A stretch of 64,000 nucleotides of DNA from Prevotella sp. (GTDB taxonomy: Bacteria; Bacteroidota; Bacteroidia; Bacteroidales; Bacteroidaceae), in the NCBI GenBank assembly GCA_022641735.1, contig JALCDQ010000002.1, positions 219,023-283,022 of the forward strand, in the 5' to 3' direction. The notes beneath the pieces are model-generated. The model had not been told where the DNA came from and did not search any database. It worked only from the letters and a program-made list of their open reading frames with translations. The translations under genes and the position numbers were made by a program. This document shows positions 44,662-54,318 of this stretch, piece by piece. Positions within the stretch are counted from its first letter, which is position 1; the number at the start of each line of letters is the position of its first letter.

Positions 44662-45219
44662 ATGTGCAAAAAGCTCTGTAACTGGATTTTGTATAAGCAA
44701 ATGGGATGGAAAAAGGAAATAACCGTCGACCATCCCGATAAATTTATCATCTGTCTTGCTCCTCACACCAGCAACTGGGACTTTCTTATCGGGGAATTAT
44801 ATACGCGTGCAGCAGGCATGAAAATCAATTTCCTCATGAAAAAGGAATGGTTTTTCTGGCCCTTAGGCCCTATTTTCAAGGCTTTGGGAGGTATTCCCGT
44901 ATGGCGTGACAAGCACACGAGCATGACGGACAATCTTGCCAACGAAGCGCTGAAAAGCACCGCTTTCCGCCTCTGTATAACCCCTGAAGGCACTCGCTCG
45001 CTGAGCCCTGACTGGAAGAAAGGCTTCTATTACATCGCCTTGAAGGCGAAGATTCCCATTCTGCTCTATGGAGTGGACTATGAGAAGCGTCTCATTCAAT
45101 GCACGAAAAGCATGATTCCAACAGGTGATTTCGAGAAGGAAATGAGGGAAATAAAGCTATATTTCAAGGATTTCAAAGGGAAAAATCCAGAGTTGTTTAC
45201 AATCGGAAATATTGAGTAA
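44662..45219 (+). CDS. 1-acyl-glycerol-3-phosphate acyltransferase-family protein
   Basis: A 185-aa PlsC-type acyltransferase. The catalytic H-x4-D is HTSNWD (His35, Asp40) and the phosphate-binding PEGTRS lies at 108-113. It is shorter than classical PlsC (about 240 aa) and lacks an N-terminal membrane helix, so it may be one of the small paralogues that acylate other lipids. It ends 2 bp before the next ORF. Confidence 0.88.
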   Translation: MCKKLCNWILYKQMGWKKEITVDHPDKFIICLAPHTSNWDFLIGELYTRAAGMKINFLMKKEWFFWPLGPIFKALGGIPVWRDKHTSMTDNLANEALKSTAFRLCITPEGTRSLSPDWKKGFYYIALKAKIPILLYGVDYEKRLIQCTKSMIPTGDFEKEMREIKLYFKDFKGKNPELFTIGNIE

Positions 45220-45221
45220 AG

Positions 45222-48134
45222 ATGCGCAGAAAGATTGTTTTGTCGATAATAAGTCTCCTTTGGTTTGGCTCCCTTGCCATCTATTCGCAGGAATCCTCCT
45301 TCAATGAAAGCACGAAAAGGAAGTTGGATAACTATTTCGTCAGTTATCGTACAAATGATTTTGCCTATCCGCAACTTGCCCGTATGACGGGTTATAACAT
45401 CGACAACAATTCTAAAATCATCACCCTTTACACCAATGATTATTTCTCCTTGCAGAACTTCGATAAGGATTTAGTAGAGAAAATCTATAAAAAGATAAGG
45501 AAACAACTGCCTGACACCTATGATAATTATAAAATCAAGGTGGTGACAAATGGGCTTACCATCGACCAGTTGATAATCAAAGGCGGCTCCGGGAACCAAG
45601 ACGTTTCGGGCCTTTGGGGAGATATTGACTATCAGGGAAAGCCTTGGGTGCAGAATGTTTCCAAGCCAAATAAGGTGACGCAAGGGCTCTATGACCGCCA
45701 TCTCTCCATTACCCCCAGCCATGGAAGATATTTTGACCAGAACAAGGAACGATGGGAATGGCAGCGCCCGAACATCTTTTGCACCACGGAAGACCTTTTC
45801 ACGCAAACCATTGTAATGCCTTTCTTGATTCCAATGTTGGAGAATGCGGGAGCTTGTGTCTTCTCTGCAAGGGAAAGGGATTGGCAGACAAATGAGGTAA
45901 TCGTCGATAATAACGGCTCTTCTGATGGTTCTGCTTATCAGGAATATGCCCATAAAGGCCAATGGGAAACCACTGAGGGGAAAGGCTTTGCTTATCATAA
46001 GGGTGACTATTTGGATAATGAGAATCCCTTTGAAACCGGCACTTCCCGCATGATGAAGACCACAAAGAGCAATTCAAAGATAAGTTTTATTTCCTATAAG
46101 CCTTGTTTTCCGGAAGATGGGAAATATGCCGTTTACGTGAGTTATCAGACTTTGCCGAAGAGCATTGATGATGCCGAATACATCGTTTATCACAAAGGAC
46201 AGGAAACTCACTTCAGAGTTAACCAGCAGATGGGTGGCAATACATGGGTCTATCTGGGGTCTTTTGATTTTGACAAAGGCATCAATGAATACAACAGAGT
46301 TGTCCTTACCAACCAGTCTTCCACAAAAGGCATGGTCACATCTGACGCTGTGAGGTTTGGCGGAGGTATGGGAAACATACAAAGAGGAGGAAAAACGAGC
46401 GGATATCCGAGAGCCATTGAGGGTGCCCGCTATTATGCCCAATGGGCTGGAGCGCCCTATAGTGTCTACAGTAGCAAGGGTGGAACGGATGATTATGGTG
46501 ATGATATCAATGTCCGCTCTTATCTGACTAACTGGCTTGCAGGAGGCTCTGTTTACGTTCCTGCACTTGATGGAAAGAGCGTTCCACTAGACCTTTCATT
46601 GGCAGTACATAGCGATGCCGGATTTTCGAGAAACGAGAAGGAGATTATCGGGACATTGTCTATCTGCACAACCAATTTCAATGACGGCAAGTTAAACTCC
46701 GGTATATCGAGAAATTCATCAAAAGTCTTCGCCACATCTCTGCTTAACAATGTCTACGACGACATTCTGTTTAAATATAAGAATTGGTCTAAAAGATACG
46801 TCTTTGACAGGAATTACTCGGAAACAAAGAATCCCGAAGTGCCTTCAGCGATATTGGAAACGCTCTCACATCAGAACTTCAACGATATGAAAATGGCCCA
46901 AGACCCGAACTTTAAGTTCACGATGGCAAGGGCAATCTATAAGACTATCTTGAAGTTTGAGGCCTCTCAGCATGGCTGTTCGTATGCTGTAGAGCCTTTA
47001 GAACCGCAAAATTTCAAGGTCGAATTTATTGGTGGAAACAAGGTTAAGCTAAGTTGGACGGCGCAAGAAGACCCTCAAGAAAGGACTGCAAGCCCCACCT
47101 CTTATAATATATACACATCAACCGGGAAGAGTGGTTTCAACAATGGCGTGGATATAGGCAATTCCTCGACATCCTATATCATGGAATTAGAGCCCGACGT
47201 CCTATACAATTTCAAGGTAACGGCTGTAAACAAGGGTGGAGAAAGCTTCCCAACAGAAGTGCTATCTGCCATTTTCCACTCACCTTCAGCGCCTACTATC
47301 CTGATAGTCAATGGCTTCCATCGGCTTTCAGCACCAGCAGTAGTTGATAATGATACTACTCAAGGCTTCGACCTTGATGCCGATCCGGGCGTTCCTTATG
47401 GTTTATATGCCGGTTGGAATGGCCGTCAAATCAACTTCAACAAGGACAGAATGGGCATTGAAGGACCAAATGGACTTGGCTTTGGAGGGGATGAACTCGC
47501 TGGAAAATTTATCTCCGGCAACGATTTTAATTATGTTAAGACCCATGCTCAAGCTATCGCAAGCAGCCACGAATATAATCTTGTGAGTTGCTCAAGTTAT
47601 GCCCTCGAGAGCGGAAAAGTCAATCTCCAGCCTTATGCTTGCGTTGATTTTCTATTAGGATTGGAGAAATACAGCCCTTCAGCTCTTAAGTATTACAAGA
47701 CTTTCACACCACAAATTCAGAAACTGCTGATGGCTTATACGGCCAATAAAGGCCGTTTGCTGGTGAGTGGCTCCTATATAGGTTCCGACATGCAAACCGC
47801 TGAGGAACAGGCTTTCTTGAGCAATGTACTCAAATTGAGTTATTCGCCTACAGACAGTTTGACCACTGATGCCAACATCAATGGTCTTGGATTGAGTTTC
47901 TCCATCTATCGGGAACTGAACAAAGAGCACTATTCGGCTACCCATCCCGAAGTTCTCCATCCCATTGCACCCTCATATTGCGCCATGCAATATGCTGATG
48001 GTACGTCAGCCGCTGTGGCTTACAAGGATGGCAACAGCCGCTCTTTCACCATGGGATTTCCCTTTGAGTGCATCACTTCAGAACCTATCCGAAACTCTAT
48101 AATGCAAGGAATAATGAACTTTTTAATGAAATAA
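45222..48134 (+). CDS. Large secreted protein: amidase-like fold with golvesin-type and FnIII domains
   Basis: A 970-aa protein with a signal peptide (about residues 1-22). After a leading region, a golvesin C-terminal-like beta-sandwich lies at roughly 295-385 (CFPEDGKYAVYVSYQT...SDAVRFGG). It interrupts a segment that looks like an N-acetylmuramoyl-L-alanine amidase: LAVHSDAGFS near 470 and PSAILETLSHQN near 550 stand where amidase_3 has its His and Glu. An FnIII domain is at about 605-690, and the last 270 residues resemble a glutamine-amidotransferase-like beta-helix fold without obvious motifs. Such proteins are often labelled xanthan lyase by homology; I regard wall or glycan hydrolysis as more likely but unproven. 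Confidence 0.75.
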   Translation: MRRKIVLSIISLLWFGSLAIYSQESSFNESTKRKLDNYFVSYRTNDFAYPQLARMTGYNIDNNSKIITLYTNDYFSLQNFDKDLVEKIYKKIRKQLPDTYDNYKIKVVTNGLTIDQLIIKGGSGNQDVSGLWGDIDYQGKPWVQNVSKPNKVTQGLYDRHLSITPSHGRYFDQNKERWEWQRPNIFCTTEDLFTQTIVMPFLIPMLENAGACVFSARERDWQTNEVIVDNNGSSDGSAYQEYAHKGQWETTEGKGFAYHKGDYLDNENPFETGTSRMMKTTKSNSKISFISYKPCFPEDGKYAVYVSYQTLPKSIDDAEYIVYHKGQETHFRVNQQMGGNTWVYLGSFDFDKGINEYNRVVLTNQSSTKGMVTSDAVRFGGGMGNIQRGGKTSGYPRAIEGARYYAQWAGAPYSVYSSKGGTDDYGDDINVRSYLTNWLAGGSVYVPALDGKSVPLDLSLAVHSDAGFSRNEKEIIGTLSICTTNFNDGKLNSGISRNSSKVFATSLLNNVYDDILFKYKNWSKRYVFDRNYSETKNPEVPSAILETLSHQNFNDMKMAQDPNFKFTMARAIYKTILKFEASQHGCSYAVEPLEPQNFKVEFIGGNKVKLSWTAQEDPQERTASPTSYNIYTSTGKSGFNNGVDIGNSSTSYIMELEPDVLYNFKVTAVNKGGESFPTEVLSAIFHSPSAPTILIVNGFHRLSAPAVVDNDTTQGFDLDADPGVPYGLYAGWNGRQINFNKDRMGIEGPNGLGFGGDELAGKFISGNDFNYVKTHAQAIASSHEYNLVSCSSYALESGKVNLQPYACVDFLLGLEKYSPSALKYYKTFTPQIQKLLMAYTANKGRLLVSGSYIGSDMQTAEEQAFLSNVLKLSYSPTDSLTTDANINGLGLSFSIYRELNKEHYSATHPEVLHPIAPSYCAMQYADGTSAAVAYKDGNSRSFTMGFPFECITSEPIRNSIMQGIMNFLMK

Positions 48135-48145
48135 TATTAAATCAA

Positions 48146-48481
48146 ATGACTATGTATAAGATTCAAGCAAACCCAACCGGTACGAGAAGTATTGAAGTCA
48201 GTGAACAACATCTTCAGACAATTGACAAGTATGTATTGTTGAAGAATCTTGTTGACAGCAATGGTTTCATCGATGAGACCGTGCTCGATAAGTTGAAATT
48301 CAATGTTAGATCCATGCTCGAATCTGAGGCTGGAAAAGACAAAAATCTGCTCGATTTATGTCTGGATGTTATCTATAATGCTAACATGAAGGCTTTCGGA
48401 CTCCACCAACTTGTACTCCTGTACATCGATTGGAAGTCAAAACAGACGGAAAACGCTACAGAAGAAGAGGTAAAAGAATAA
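48146..48481 (+). CDS. Small protein of unknown function
   Basis: A 111-aa soluble, mostly helical protein (MTMYKIQANPTGTRSIEVSEQHL...). The C-terminus is acidic (TENATEEEVKE). No motif recognised. Starts at 48146 or 48152. It is 11 bp after the large amidase-like gene and 11 bp before ygiQ, inside the operon. Confidence 0.72.
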   Translation: MTMYKIQANPTGTRSIEVSEQHLQTIDKYVLLKNLVDSNGFIDETVLDKLKFNVRSMLESEAGKDKNLLDLCLDVIYNANMKAFGLHQLVLLYIDWKSKQTENATEEEVKE

Positions 48482-48492
48482 GCTGAAGCCCC

Positions 48493-50511
48493 TTGAAAGA
48501 ATACAGACTTACCGACTTTCTTCCTACAACTAAAAAGGAATGTGAACTCAGAGGATGGGACCAACTTGATGTTATCCTGTTCTCGGGAGATGCTTATGTC
48601 GACCATCCATCGTTTGGTGCGGCAGTCATAGGCCGTGTTCTGGAAGCACATGGGTATCGTGTGGCCATCGTGCCACAGCCTGACTGGCATGGCGACTACC
48701 GTGATTTCAAGAAACTGGGAAAGCCCCGACTCTTCTTCGGGATTGCTCCTGGCGCCATGGACTCTATGGTAAACAAATACACAGCCAATCGAAGACTGAG
48801 AAGCGAGGATGCCTACAGCCCGGATGGCAGACATGATTGCCGGCCCGAATATCCATCCATCGTCTATACGCAGATACTTAAAAGGCTCTTTCCGGATGTT
48901 CCTGTAGCTCTTGGAGGTATAGAGGCTTCGATGAGAAGACTCACCCATTACGACTATTGGAAAGATAAAGTGATGAAGTGCATCTTGTGTGATTCGGGAG
49001 GCGACATCATCACTTACGGCATGGGAGAACGCCCTACCCTCCAGTTATGCAAAGAATTGGAAGAGGGAAAGAATATCAAGGACACCCGTGACATTCCTCA
49101 AACGGTCTATCTGAGCAAAGAATCAGAGATTCCGGGAGGCATTACGGCTGATGATATCGTTCTTCACAGTCACGAGGAATGCTTGAGAAACAAGAAGGCG
49201 GAAGCCGAGAACTTCCGTTATATTGAGGAGGAATCGAACAAAATCCATGCGCAACGACTGTTGCAGGCAGTGGATAATGTCTATGCAGTTGTCAACCCTC
49301 CCTACCCTCCGATGACAACCGAAGAGCTGGACGCATCGTTCGATTTGCCCTACACGCGCATGCCCCATCCCAAATATAAGGGAAAGACTATCCCTGCTTA
49401 TGAGATGGTCAAGCACTCCGTCAACATTCATCGGGGTTGCTTTGGAGGGTGTGCTTTCTGCACGATATCGGCTCATCAGGGCAAATTCATCACCTGCAGG
49501 TCGAAGGAAAGCATATTGAAAGAGGTGAAGCAAGTCATTGATATGCCTGATTTTAAGGGCTATCTGTCAGATTTAGGCGGACCTTCTGCCAATATGTATG
49601 GCATGGGAGGCAAGAACAAGAAGGCCTGCGAGCACTGCAAACGACCCTCCTGTATCAGTCCCGAGATATGTCCCAATTTGAATACAGACCATAGCAAGTT
49701 ATTGGATATTTATCATACTGTGGACGCATTGCCCGCTATCAAAAAGAGCTTTATCGGCAGTGGCGTGCGCTATGATTTGCTCCTGCACAAGAGCAAGGAC
49801 GAAAAGAGCAACGAAGCCGCCAAAGAATACACCCGCGAACTGATATCGCGACACGTCAGCGGAAGGCTCAAAGTGGCGCCCGAACACACTTCCGACAAGG
49901 TATTGAAATTGATGCGTAAGCCCTCATTTTCACAGTTTTATGAGTTCAAACGTATCTTCGACAAAATCAATCAAGAGGAAAATCTGAGGCAGCAAATCAT
50001 TCCTTATTTCATAAGCAGTCATCCCGGTTGCCATGAAGAGGACATGGCGGAACTTGCGGTCATCACCAAAAGCCTTGATTTTCATTTGGAACAAGTGCAG
50101 GATTTTACCCCTACTCCCATGACCGTGAGCACAGAAACATGGTATACCGGCTATGACCCATACACCTTGGAACCTGTTTTCAGCGCAAGAACACCAAGGG
50201 AAAAACTTGCCCAACGACAGTTTTTCTTCTGGTATAAGCCCGAGGAACGGAGGAACATTGAAAGCGAACTGAAGCGCATAGGGCATCCCGAATGGATCAG
50301 CAAACTATATGATGGCCATGGGAAAACCCGTGTAGAATATGACCCGAAAGCCATAGGAAGCACTCCGGACATCGTGGCAAGACCCAGAAAAGAAGGTAAA
50401 GACAAGGCAAAATCATTCAATCCGAATTTCAATCATGCCAATCATAGAGCAAAAGATAATAGGGAAACGAAGTCAGGAAACATGCGAAGACGGAATCGTA
50501 ACGACCGCTGA
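48493..50511 (+). CDS. ygiQ: YgiQ-family radical SAM protein
   Basis: A 672-aa UPF0313/YgiQ protein. The radical SAM cluster is HRGCFGGCAFC with Cys316, Cys320 and Cys323. The N-terminus LTDFLPTTKKECELRGWDQLDVILFSGDAYVDHPSFG and the C-terminal VAPEHTSDKVLKLMRKPS and SSHPGC are family-typical. The substrate is not established. The start is TTG at 48493: an in-frame TGA lies three codons upstream and conserved residues begin at codon 5, so no ATG is available. The last 77 bp overlap the next gene. Confidence 0.92.
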   Translation: MKEYRLTDFLPTTKKECELRGWDQLDVILFSGDAYVDHPSFGAAVIGRVLEAHGYRVAIVPQPDWHGDYRDFKKLGKPRLFFGIAPGAMDSMVNKYTANRRLRSEDAYSPDGRHDCRPEYPSIVYTQILKRLFPDVPVALGGIEASMRRLTHYDYWKDKVMKCILCDSGGDIITYGMGERPTLQLCKELEEGKNIKDTRDIPQTVYLSKESEIPGGITADDIVLHSHEECLRNKKAEAENFRYIEEESNKIHAQRLLQAVDNVYAVVNPPYPPMTTEELDASFDLPYTRMPHPKYKGKTIPAYEMVKHSVNIHRGCFGGCAFCTISAHQGKFITCRSKESILKEVKQVIDMPDFKGYLSDLGGPSANMYGMGGKNKKACEHCKRPSCISPEICPNLNTDHSKLLDIYHTVDALPAIKKSFIGSGVRYDLLLHKSKDEKSNEAAKEYTRELISRHVSGRLKVAPEHTSDKVLKLMRKPSFSQFYEFKRIFDKINQEENLRQQIIPYFISSHPGCHEEDMAELAVITKSLDFHLEQVQDFTPTPMTVSTETWYTGYDPYTLEPVFSARTPREKLAQRQFFFWYKPEERRNIESELKRIGHPEWISKLYDGHGKTRVEYDPKAIGSTPDIVARPRKEGKDKAKSFNPNFNHANHRAKDNRETKSGNMRRRNRNDR

Positions 50512-51238
50512 TTTCATCGCCGTAATCGATGGAAGCACAAGCAAAAGCCCTATCCAGCTGAGCCCGAGAATGCGGAACGGCCGCTACTGCATGCTTCTCA
50601 TTTCTGACTTTATTAAAAAAATGAAGGCTGAAATCACCTGTTCAGAATTCTGTGAACAGGTGACAGCTCTCATCCAGCACGTATATACAGAGAAAAAGGC
50701 TGATATAGAGCGACTGCAAACACATCCCACAGAGCGCCTGACAGCCAGCGCCATTATTTATAGTCGCTGTCAAAATAAAATTTGGATGATAGGAGATTGC
50801 CAATGCATGACGGATAGCGTGTGGCATACAAACACCAAACCACAGGAAGAAGAGATTGCTTCAAAGCGTTCAGCCTACATCACAAAAGCTTTAATGGAAG
50901 GCAAACAAACGGCTGATTTTCAAACTGTTGACGAAGGAAGAAACGCTATTCTTCCCGAGTTAATCAGCAGTTGTAGCCAGCAAAATTTAACATTTGCAGT
51001 CATAGATGGCTTCAAAATTCCACTTGAAAAAGTAAAGATTCTGAAGGCGGGCACTGAGAATGTCCTGGCAAGCGACGGTTATCCGATTCTGAAAAACACG
51101 CTGCAAGAAAGCGAGAACCTACTCCATCAGCAACTCCATGACGACCCTCTCTGCATCCATCAGTTCAAAGCCACCAAAGGGCTCATGAAGGGGAATGTCT
51201 CTTTTGATGACCGCGCATACATCCGTTTTACGGTTTAA
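50435..51238 (+). CDS. PP2C-like phosphatase-domain protein
   Basis: A 267-aa protein with the order of metal motifs of PP2C Ser/Thr phosphatases: FIAVIDGST (about 28-36), TASAIIYS, WMIGDCQ, VLASDGYP and FDDRAYIRF. It is compact and somewhat divergent. The substrate is unknown and the call rests on motif order. The first motif lies before the next Met, so the start must be near 50435, inside ygiQ. The 3' end overlaps the convergent 51228 gene by 11 bp. Confidence 0.72.
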   Translation: MPIIEQKIIGKRSQETCEDGIVTTADFIAVIDGSTSKSPIQLSPRMRNGRYCMLLISDFIKKMKAEITCSEFCEQVTALIQHVYTEKKADIERLQTHPTERLTASAIIYSRCQNKIWMIGDCQCMTDSVWHTNTKPQEEEIASKRSAYITKALMEGKQTADFQTVDEGRNAILPELISSCSQQNLTFAVIDGFKIPLEKVKILKAGTENVLASDGYPILKNTLQESENLLHQQLHDDPLCIHQFKATKGLMKGNVSFDDRAYIRFTV

Positions 51239-52253
51239 TGACCAATGTTTTAAACCAATCTTTCAGCACACCGGCATATTGGTCTTGAGAATCAGATACC
51301 AATATCAAGGTCTGAGAGCCATCTTTGAGTTTCGGACCCAAGCACATGCCTTCATAATTAGCAATCGCATGGTTGAAAAGACTTAAAGAAGTACGCCATT
51401 GACAGACAAGATTTTTCTTCATATAAGGCGTTTTCTCCGTCAAAGGCTGCGTCTTGTTAACCTCCTCAGAAGGCCAAGCCTGAAACAATTTGCAGTTCAC
51501 ATAAGCCCCTAATTTTGTGGAAGGTACATAGAATTCACGTTCCAAAACCAGCAACGAGCCATCTGCCAAGGCGGTCAACTCAGGCACTCCCATGGCATAA
51601 ATCTCAGCCTGTTTGTTGCTCACAGGGGCATCCATCTTGTAGGCATATTGTTGCAAGGGCTGAAGGGCATCATCAAAAGCCTGGATGCGAAGCCGATTTT
51701 CCACGCCATTGATAGAAGTTGCCTGTTCGCCATCTCCTTTCAAAGTACTCTCATTGCAGGTCCAAAGCCGATGATTTACGAGCGAATAAGAAAGAGATTC
51801 AAAGCCTTCGTTTGACGTGCAATTACCGTATATTGAAGGAATTGCAGCCTCTCGAATGGTGCGATGCCCACTCAAGTCGTATTCAAGGATTTTCCCATCG
51901 GCCTCACCACTCATCACAATTGTTTTCGTATTAGGCAGATAGGCGATGCCCTCACCATCACGATTGTCGGCTTCAGCACTTCTGAAGCCCAGATTCTGTA
52001 CGTTCAGAATATCTCCGGAAACAGAATCTATGTCAATGGAAAACACGAAAAAGCCGTCTTTAGGCGACTTATCGCTCACCACGACATATCGGTTGCTGTC
52101 TAAATGACAAATACCGCTATAGTTGCCGGCAGGTATTGACTCCGCAAAAGACTTCTGTTCATTTTCAGAAACTAAAGTTACCGTTTTCTGCTGAGCAAAG
52201 GTTTGCGCAGCGAAAGATATCAGTAAAAAATATAAACAAATATACTTCTTCAT
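51228..52253 (-). CDS. Secreted phytase-like/esterase-like beta-propeller protein
   Basis: A 341-aa protein with a signal peptide (MKKYICLYFLLISFAAQTFAQQ) and a predicted beta-propeller of the esterase-like-activity-of-phytase family (PF13449 type): NYSGICHLDSNRYVVVSDKS, GEGIAYLPNTKTIVMSGEA, NEGFESLSYS and NYEGMCLGPKLKDG occur at blade positions. Catalytic activity is not certain. No promoter was found in the 111 bp upstream, which holds array G, so it may be transcribed from the PPTase side. Confidence 0.82.
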   Translation of the reverse strand: MKKYICLYFLLISFAAQTFAQQKTVTLVSENEQKSFAESIPAGNYSGICHLDSNRYVVVSDKSPKDGFFVFSIDIDSVSGDILNVQNLGFRSAEADNRDGEGIAYLPNTKTIVMSGEADGKILEYDLSGHRTIREAAIPSIYGNCTSNEGFESLSYSLVNHRLWTCNESTLKGDGEQATSINGVENRLRIQAFDDALQPLQQYAYKMDAPVSNKQAEIYAMGVPELTALADGSLLVLEREFYVPSTKLGAYVNCKLFQAWPSEEVNKTQPLTEKTPYMKKNLVCQWRTSLSLFNHAIANYEGMCLGPKLKDGSQTLILVSDSQDQYAGVLKDWFKTLVIKP

Positions 52254-52275
52254 AATTCTCCTATTTACTTGCTTT

Positions 52276-52360
52276 GTAAAAGGTAACTTTTTACCTTGTA
52301 AAAGGTATCTGTTTACCTCGTAAACAACGGTCTTTTACAGGGTAAAAAGCCGTCTTTTAG
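52276..52360. repeat. Period-22 palindrome array G, 4 units
   Basis: The units GTAAAAGGTAACTTTTTAC, GTAAAAGGTATCTGTTTAC, GTAAACAACGGTCTTTTAC and GTAAAAAGCCGTCTTTTAG start at 52276, 52298, 52320 and 52342, exactly 22 bp apart. The third is identical to the second unit of array H. The array ends 4 bp beyond the stop codon of the PPTase gene. Confidence 0.88.
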
Positions 52361-52364
52361 AATG

Positions 52365-52970
52365 TCATTGATAAGCATAGGTGAGAACATAGGCATCATT
52401 GACCCGATAGAAAGCCTGTTGGCGCTTCTCCGTTTTCAAATCTTCAACGCCCACAAATCCTTGATTTTCAAGTGTAAAAGGTGAAACTTTCATCTCAAAA
52501 TAATCCAAGTTTTCGGCTGAGAATAATTTATAGATGGTCTCCTTCACACTCCAATGAATCAATCGCGAAAGCGTATCGGGAGCATGCTCGTCATCTCTTA
52601 TAAATTTCTTTACAATCTTATTAATCCTATCACTCATGTATTCGATGTCAACAGCCACATTTCTCTGTCGCGACAAGATAAGCACCACGTAGCCTTTCGT
52701 ATGGCTGATGCTGATGCGGTAACCCTCCACAAGGGGTTTGGAAACAGGATTATAGGTGATGCGGAGTGACTCATCGCCCGTCATTTCAAACAAGAGCGCA
52801 TAGATGGAGAGCTTCTCCATTTTCCTGACATCCGACCGATATTGCTCCAAATTCTCATAAACAGGCTGGAGGGAAGCATGGGATTGCACCATTTCTTCGG
52901 GTGTTTCCTCGATTTTCCACATGCCAAGTCTGACGTCCTCAGCAAGATTTTCAATTGCCATCAACGCCAT
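52365..52970 (-). CDS. 4'-phosphopantetheinyl transferase superfamily protein
   Basis: Transfers phosphopantetheine from CoA to carrier proteins. 201 aa, Sfp-like shape. The motif ISISHTKGYVVLILS is followed by VAVDIEYMSDRI (Asp and Glu for magnesium) and WSVKETIYKLFS, all typical. The start is ATG 52970, one base after the gldE stop; ATG 52961 is possible. In this position many Bacteroidota have gldD or a PPTase. The carrier protein target is unknown. Confidence 0.88.
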   Translation of the reverse strand: MALMAIENLAEDVRLGMWKIEETPEEMVQSHASLQPVYENLEQYRSDVRKMEKLSIYALLFEMTGDESLRITYNPVSKPLVEGYRISISHTKGYVVLILSRQRNVAVDIEYMSDRINKIVKKFIRDDEHAPDTLSRLIHWSVKETIYKLFSAENLDYFEMKVSPFTLENQGFVGVEDLKTEKRQQAFYRVNDAYVLTYAYQ

Positions 52971-52971
52971 C

Positions 52972-54306
52972 TTATTCCGACTGATTTATAGGATTATGCA
53001 CGATAACCTTAACTTTGCTGATTCTGCGCTCCTCTATCTCCATAATCTCAAACGTATAGTTCTTGTAATCCAAGCGTTCATGGAGAGCTGGAAAATCGCC
53101 TTTTATCTCGAGCAAAAGTCCTGCCAAAGAGTCTGCATCGCCTTCAATTTCAGAGAATTCATCGTCATTCAGCTCCAATATCTTGCAGAAATCGCTCAGC
53201 AGAGTCTTGCCTTCAAAGATATAGGTGTTATAGTTGATTTTCGAATAAGGCTTTTCCTCTTCATCATATTCATCATTGATTTCGCCCACAATTTCCTCTA
53301 AGATATCCTCCAAAGTCACTAATCCACTCGTTCCGCCGAACTCATCGACAACGATGGCGATATGCACTTTGTTCTCTTGAAACTCCCGCAAGAGGTCATC
53401 AATCTTCTTGGTTTCGGGTACAAAATAAGGTGGACGAATCAGACTTTGCCATCTGAAAGTGGACGGTTTGGAAAGATGTGGGAGTAAATCCTTGATATAC
53501 AGCACACCACGAATATTGTCGCCATTGTCTTGATAAACAGGAATACGGCTGTAATTATTGTCAATGATACACTTGAGAACATCAGAATAAGAGCTTTGTA
53601 TATCAATATCCACAATGTCCTGACGGGTTGTCATCACCTCTTTTGCGGTCTCATCGCCAAAGCGGATGATGCCCTGAAGCATGCTCTTCTCGTCTTTTAT
53701 TTCCTCCTTATCGGTCAGCTCGAGGGCTTGTTCCAAATCATCAACACTCAATACATGGTTTTTCTTCTGCACAACTTTCTCTGCAATCACCCCGCTTCGT
53801 ATCAAAACAGAGCCTAAAGGCCAGAAAAGTTTGCGAAGAAACATCACTCCACCCACACTTTTACGACAGAATTTCAGCGGATTCTGACGGCTATAGACCT
53901 TCGGCATAATCTCTCCGAAGAGCAGTAAAAGAAAGGTTAAAAGGACCGTGATGCAAATGAATTGCAGCCAATAGGCCTTAGGGCCGAAGTGTACAAGCGA
54001 CCCGAAGACATAGTTGCAAAGCATGATAATGGTGACATTTACGAAATTATTGGTAATCAAAATTGTCGCCAACGTGCGCTCACTGTCGTCTCTGAGCCTC
54101 TGAATATTATGGTCTTGGATGCTTTTTTCTGGGTTCATATCAGCCACATCCGTAGGAGATAGACTGAAAAAAGCAATTTCAGAACCGCTTGCAAATCCTG
54201 ACACTAAAAGCAATATAGCAGCCAAAAGCGCTGCTATGATAACACCTGAGGTCGGCATTTGAAGATAAATGTCGGACAGGGATTCTGTGATGCTTGAAAG
54301 GTCCAA
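52972..54306 (-). CDS. gldE: GldE-type membrane protein (CNNM/CBS/CorC)
   Basis: A 444-aa integral membrane protein of the HlyC/CorC family. The N-terminal CNNM (DUF21) region has about four hydrophobic spans (SGSEIAFFSLSP), followed by a CBS pair (VMTTRQDIVDIDIQSSYSDVLKCI; IPVYQDNGDNIRGVLYIKDLL) and a CorC-type C-terminal domain. It is named after gliding-motility protein GldE because in this phylum that gene lies next to ssb as here; a transport role is likewise plausible. Start: TTG at 54306, 12 bp after the ssb stop, or ATG at 54258. Confidence 0.85.
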   Translation of the reverse strand: MDLSSITESLSDIYLQMPTSGVIIAALLAAILLLVSGFASGSEIAFFSLSPTDVADMNPEKSIQDHNIQRLRDDSERTLATILITNNFVNVTIIMLCNYVFGSLVHFGPKAYWLQFICITVLLTFLLLLFGEIMPKVYSRQNPLKFCRKSVGGVMFLRKLFWPLGSVLIRSGVIAEKVVQKKNHVLSVDDLEQALELTDKEEIKDEKSMLQGIIRFGDETAKEVMTTRQDIVDIDIQSSYSDVLKCIIDNNYSRIPVYQDNGDNIRGVLYIKDLLPHLSKPSTFRWQSLIRPPYFVPETKKIDDLLREFQENKVHIAIVVDEFGGTSGLVTLEDILEEIVGEINDEYDEEEKPYSKINYNTYIFEGKTLLSDFCKILELNDDEFSEIEGDADSLAGLLLEIKGDFPALHERLDYKNYTFEIMEIEERRISKVKVIVHNPINQSE

Positions 54307-54318
54307 TACTAATATCTA

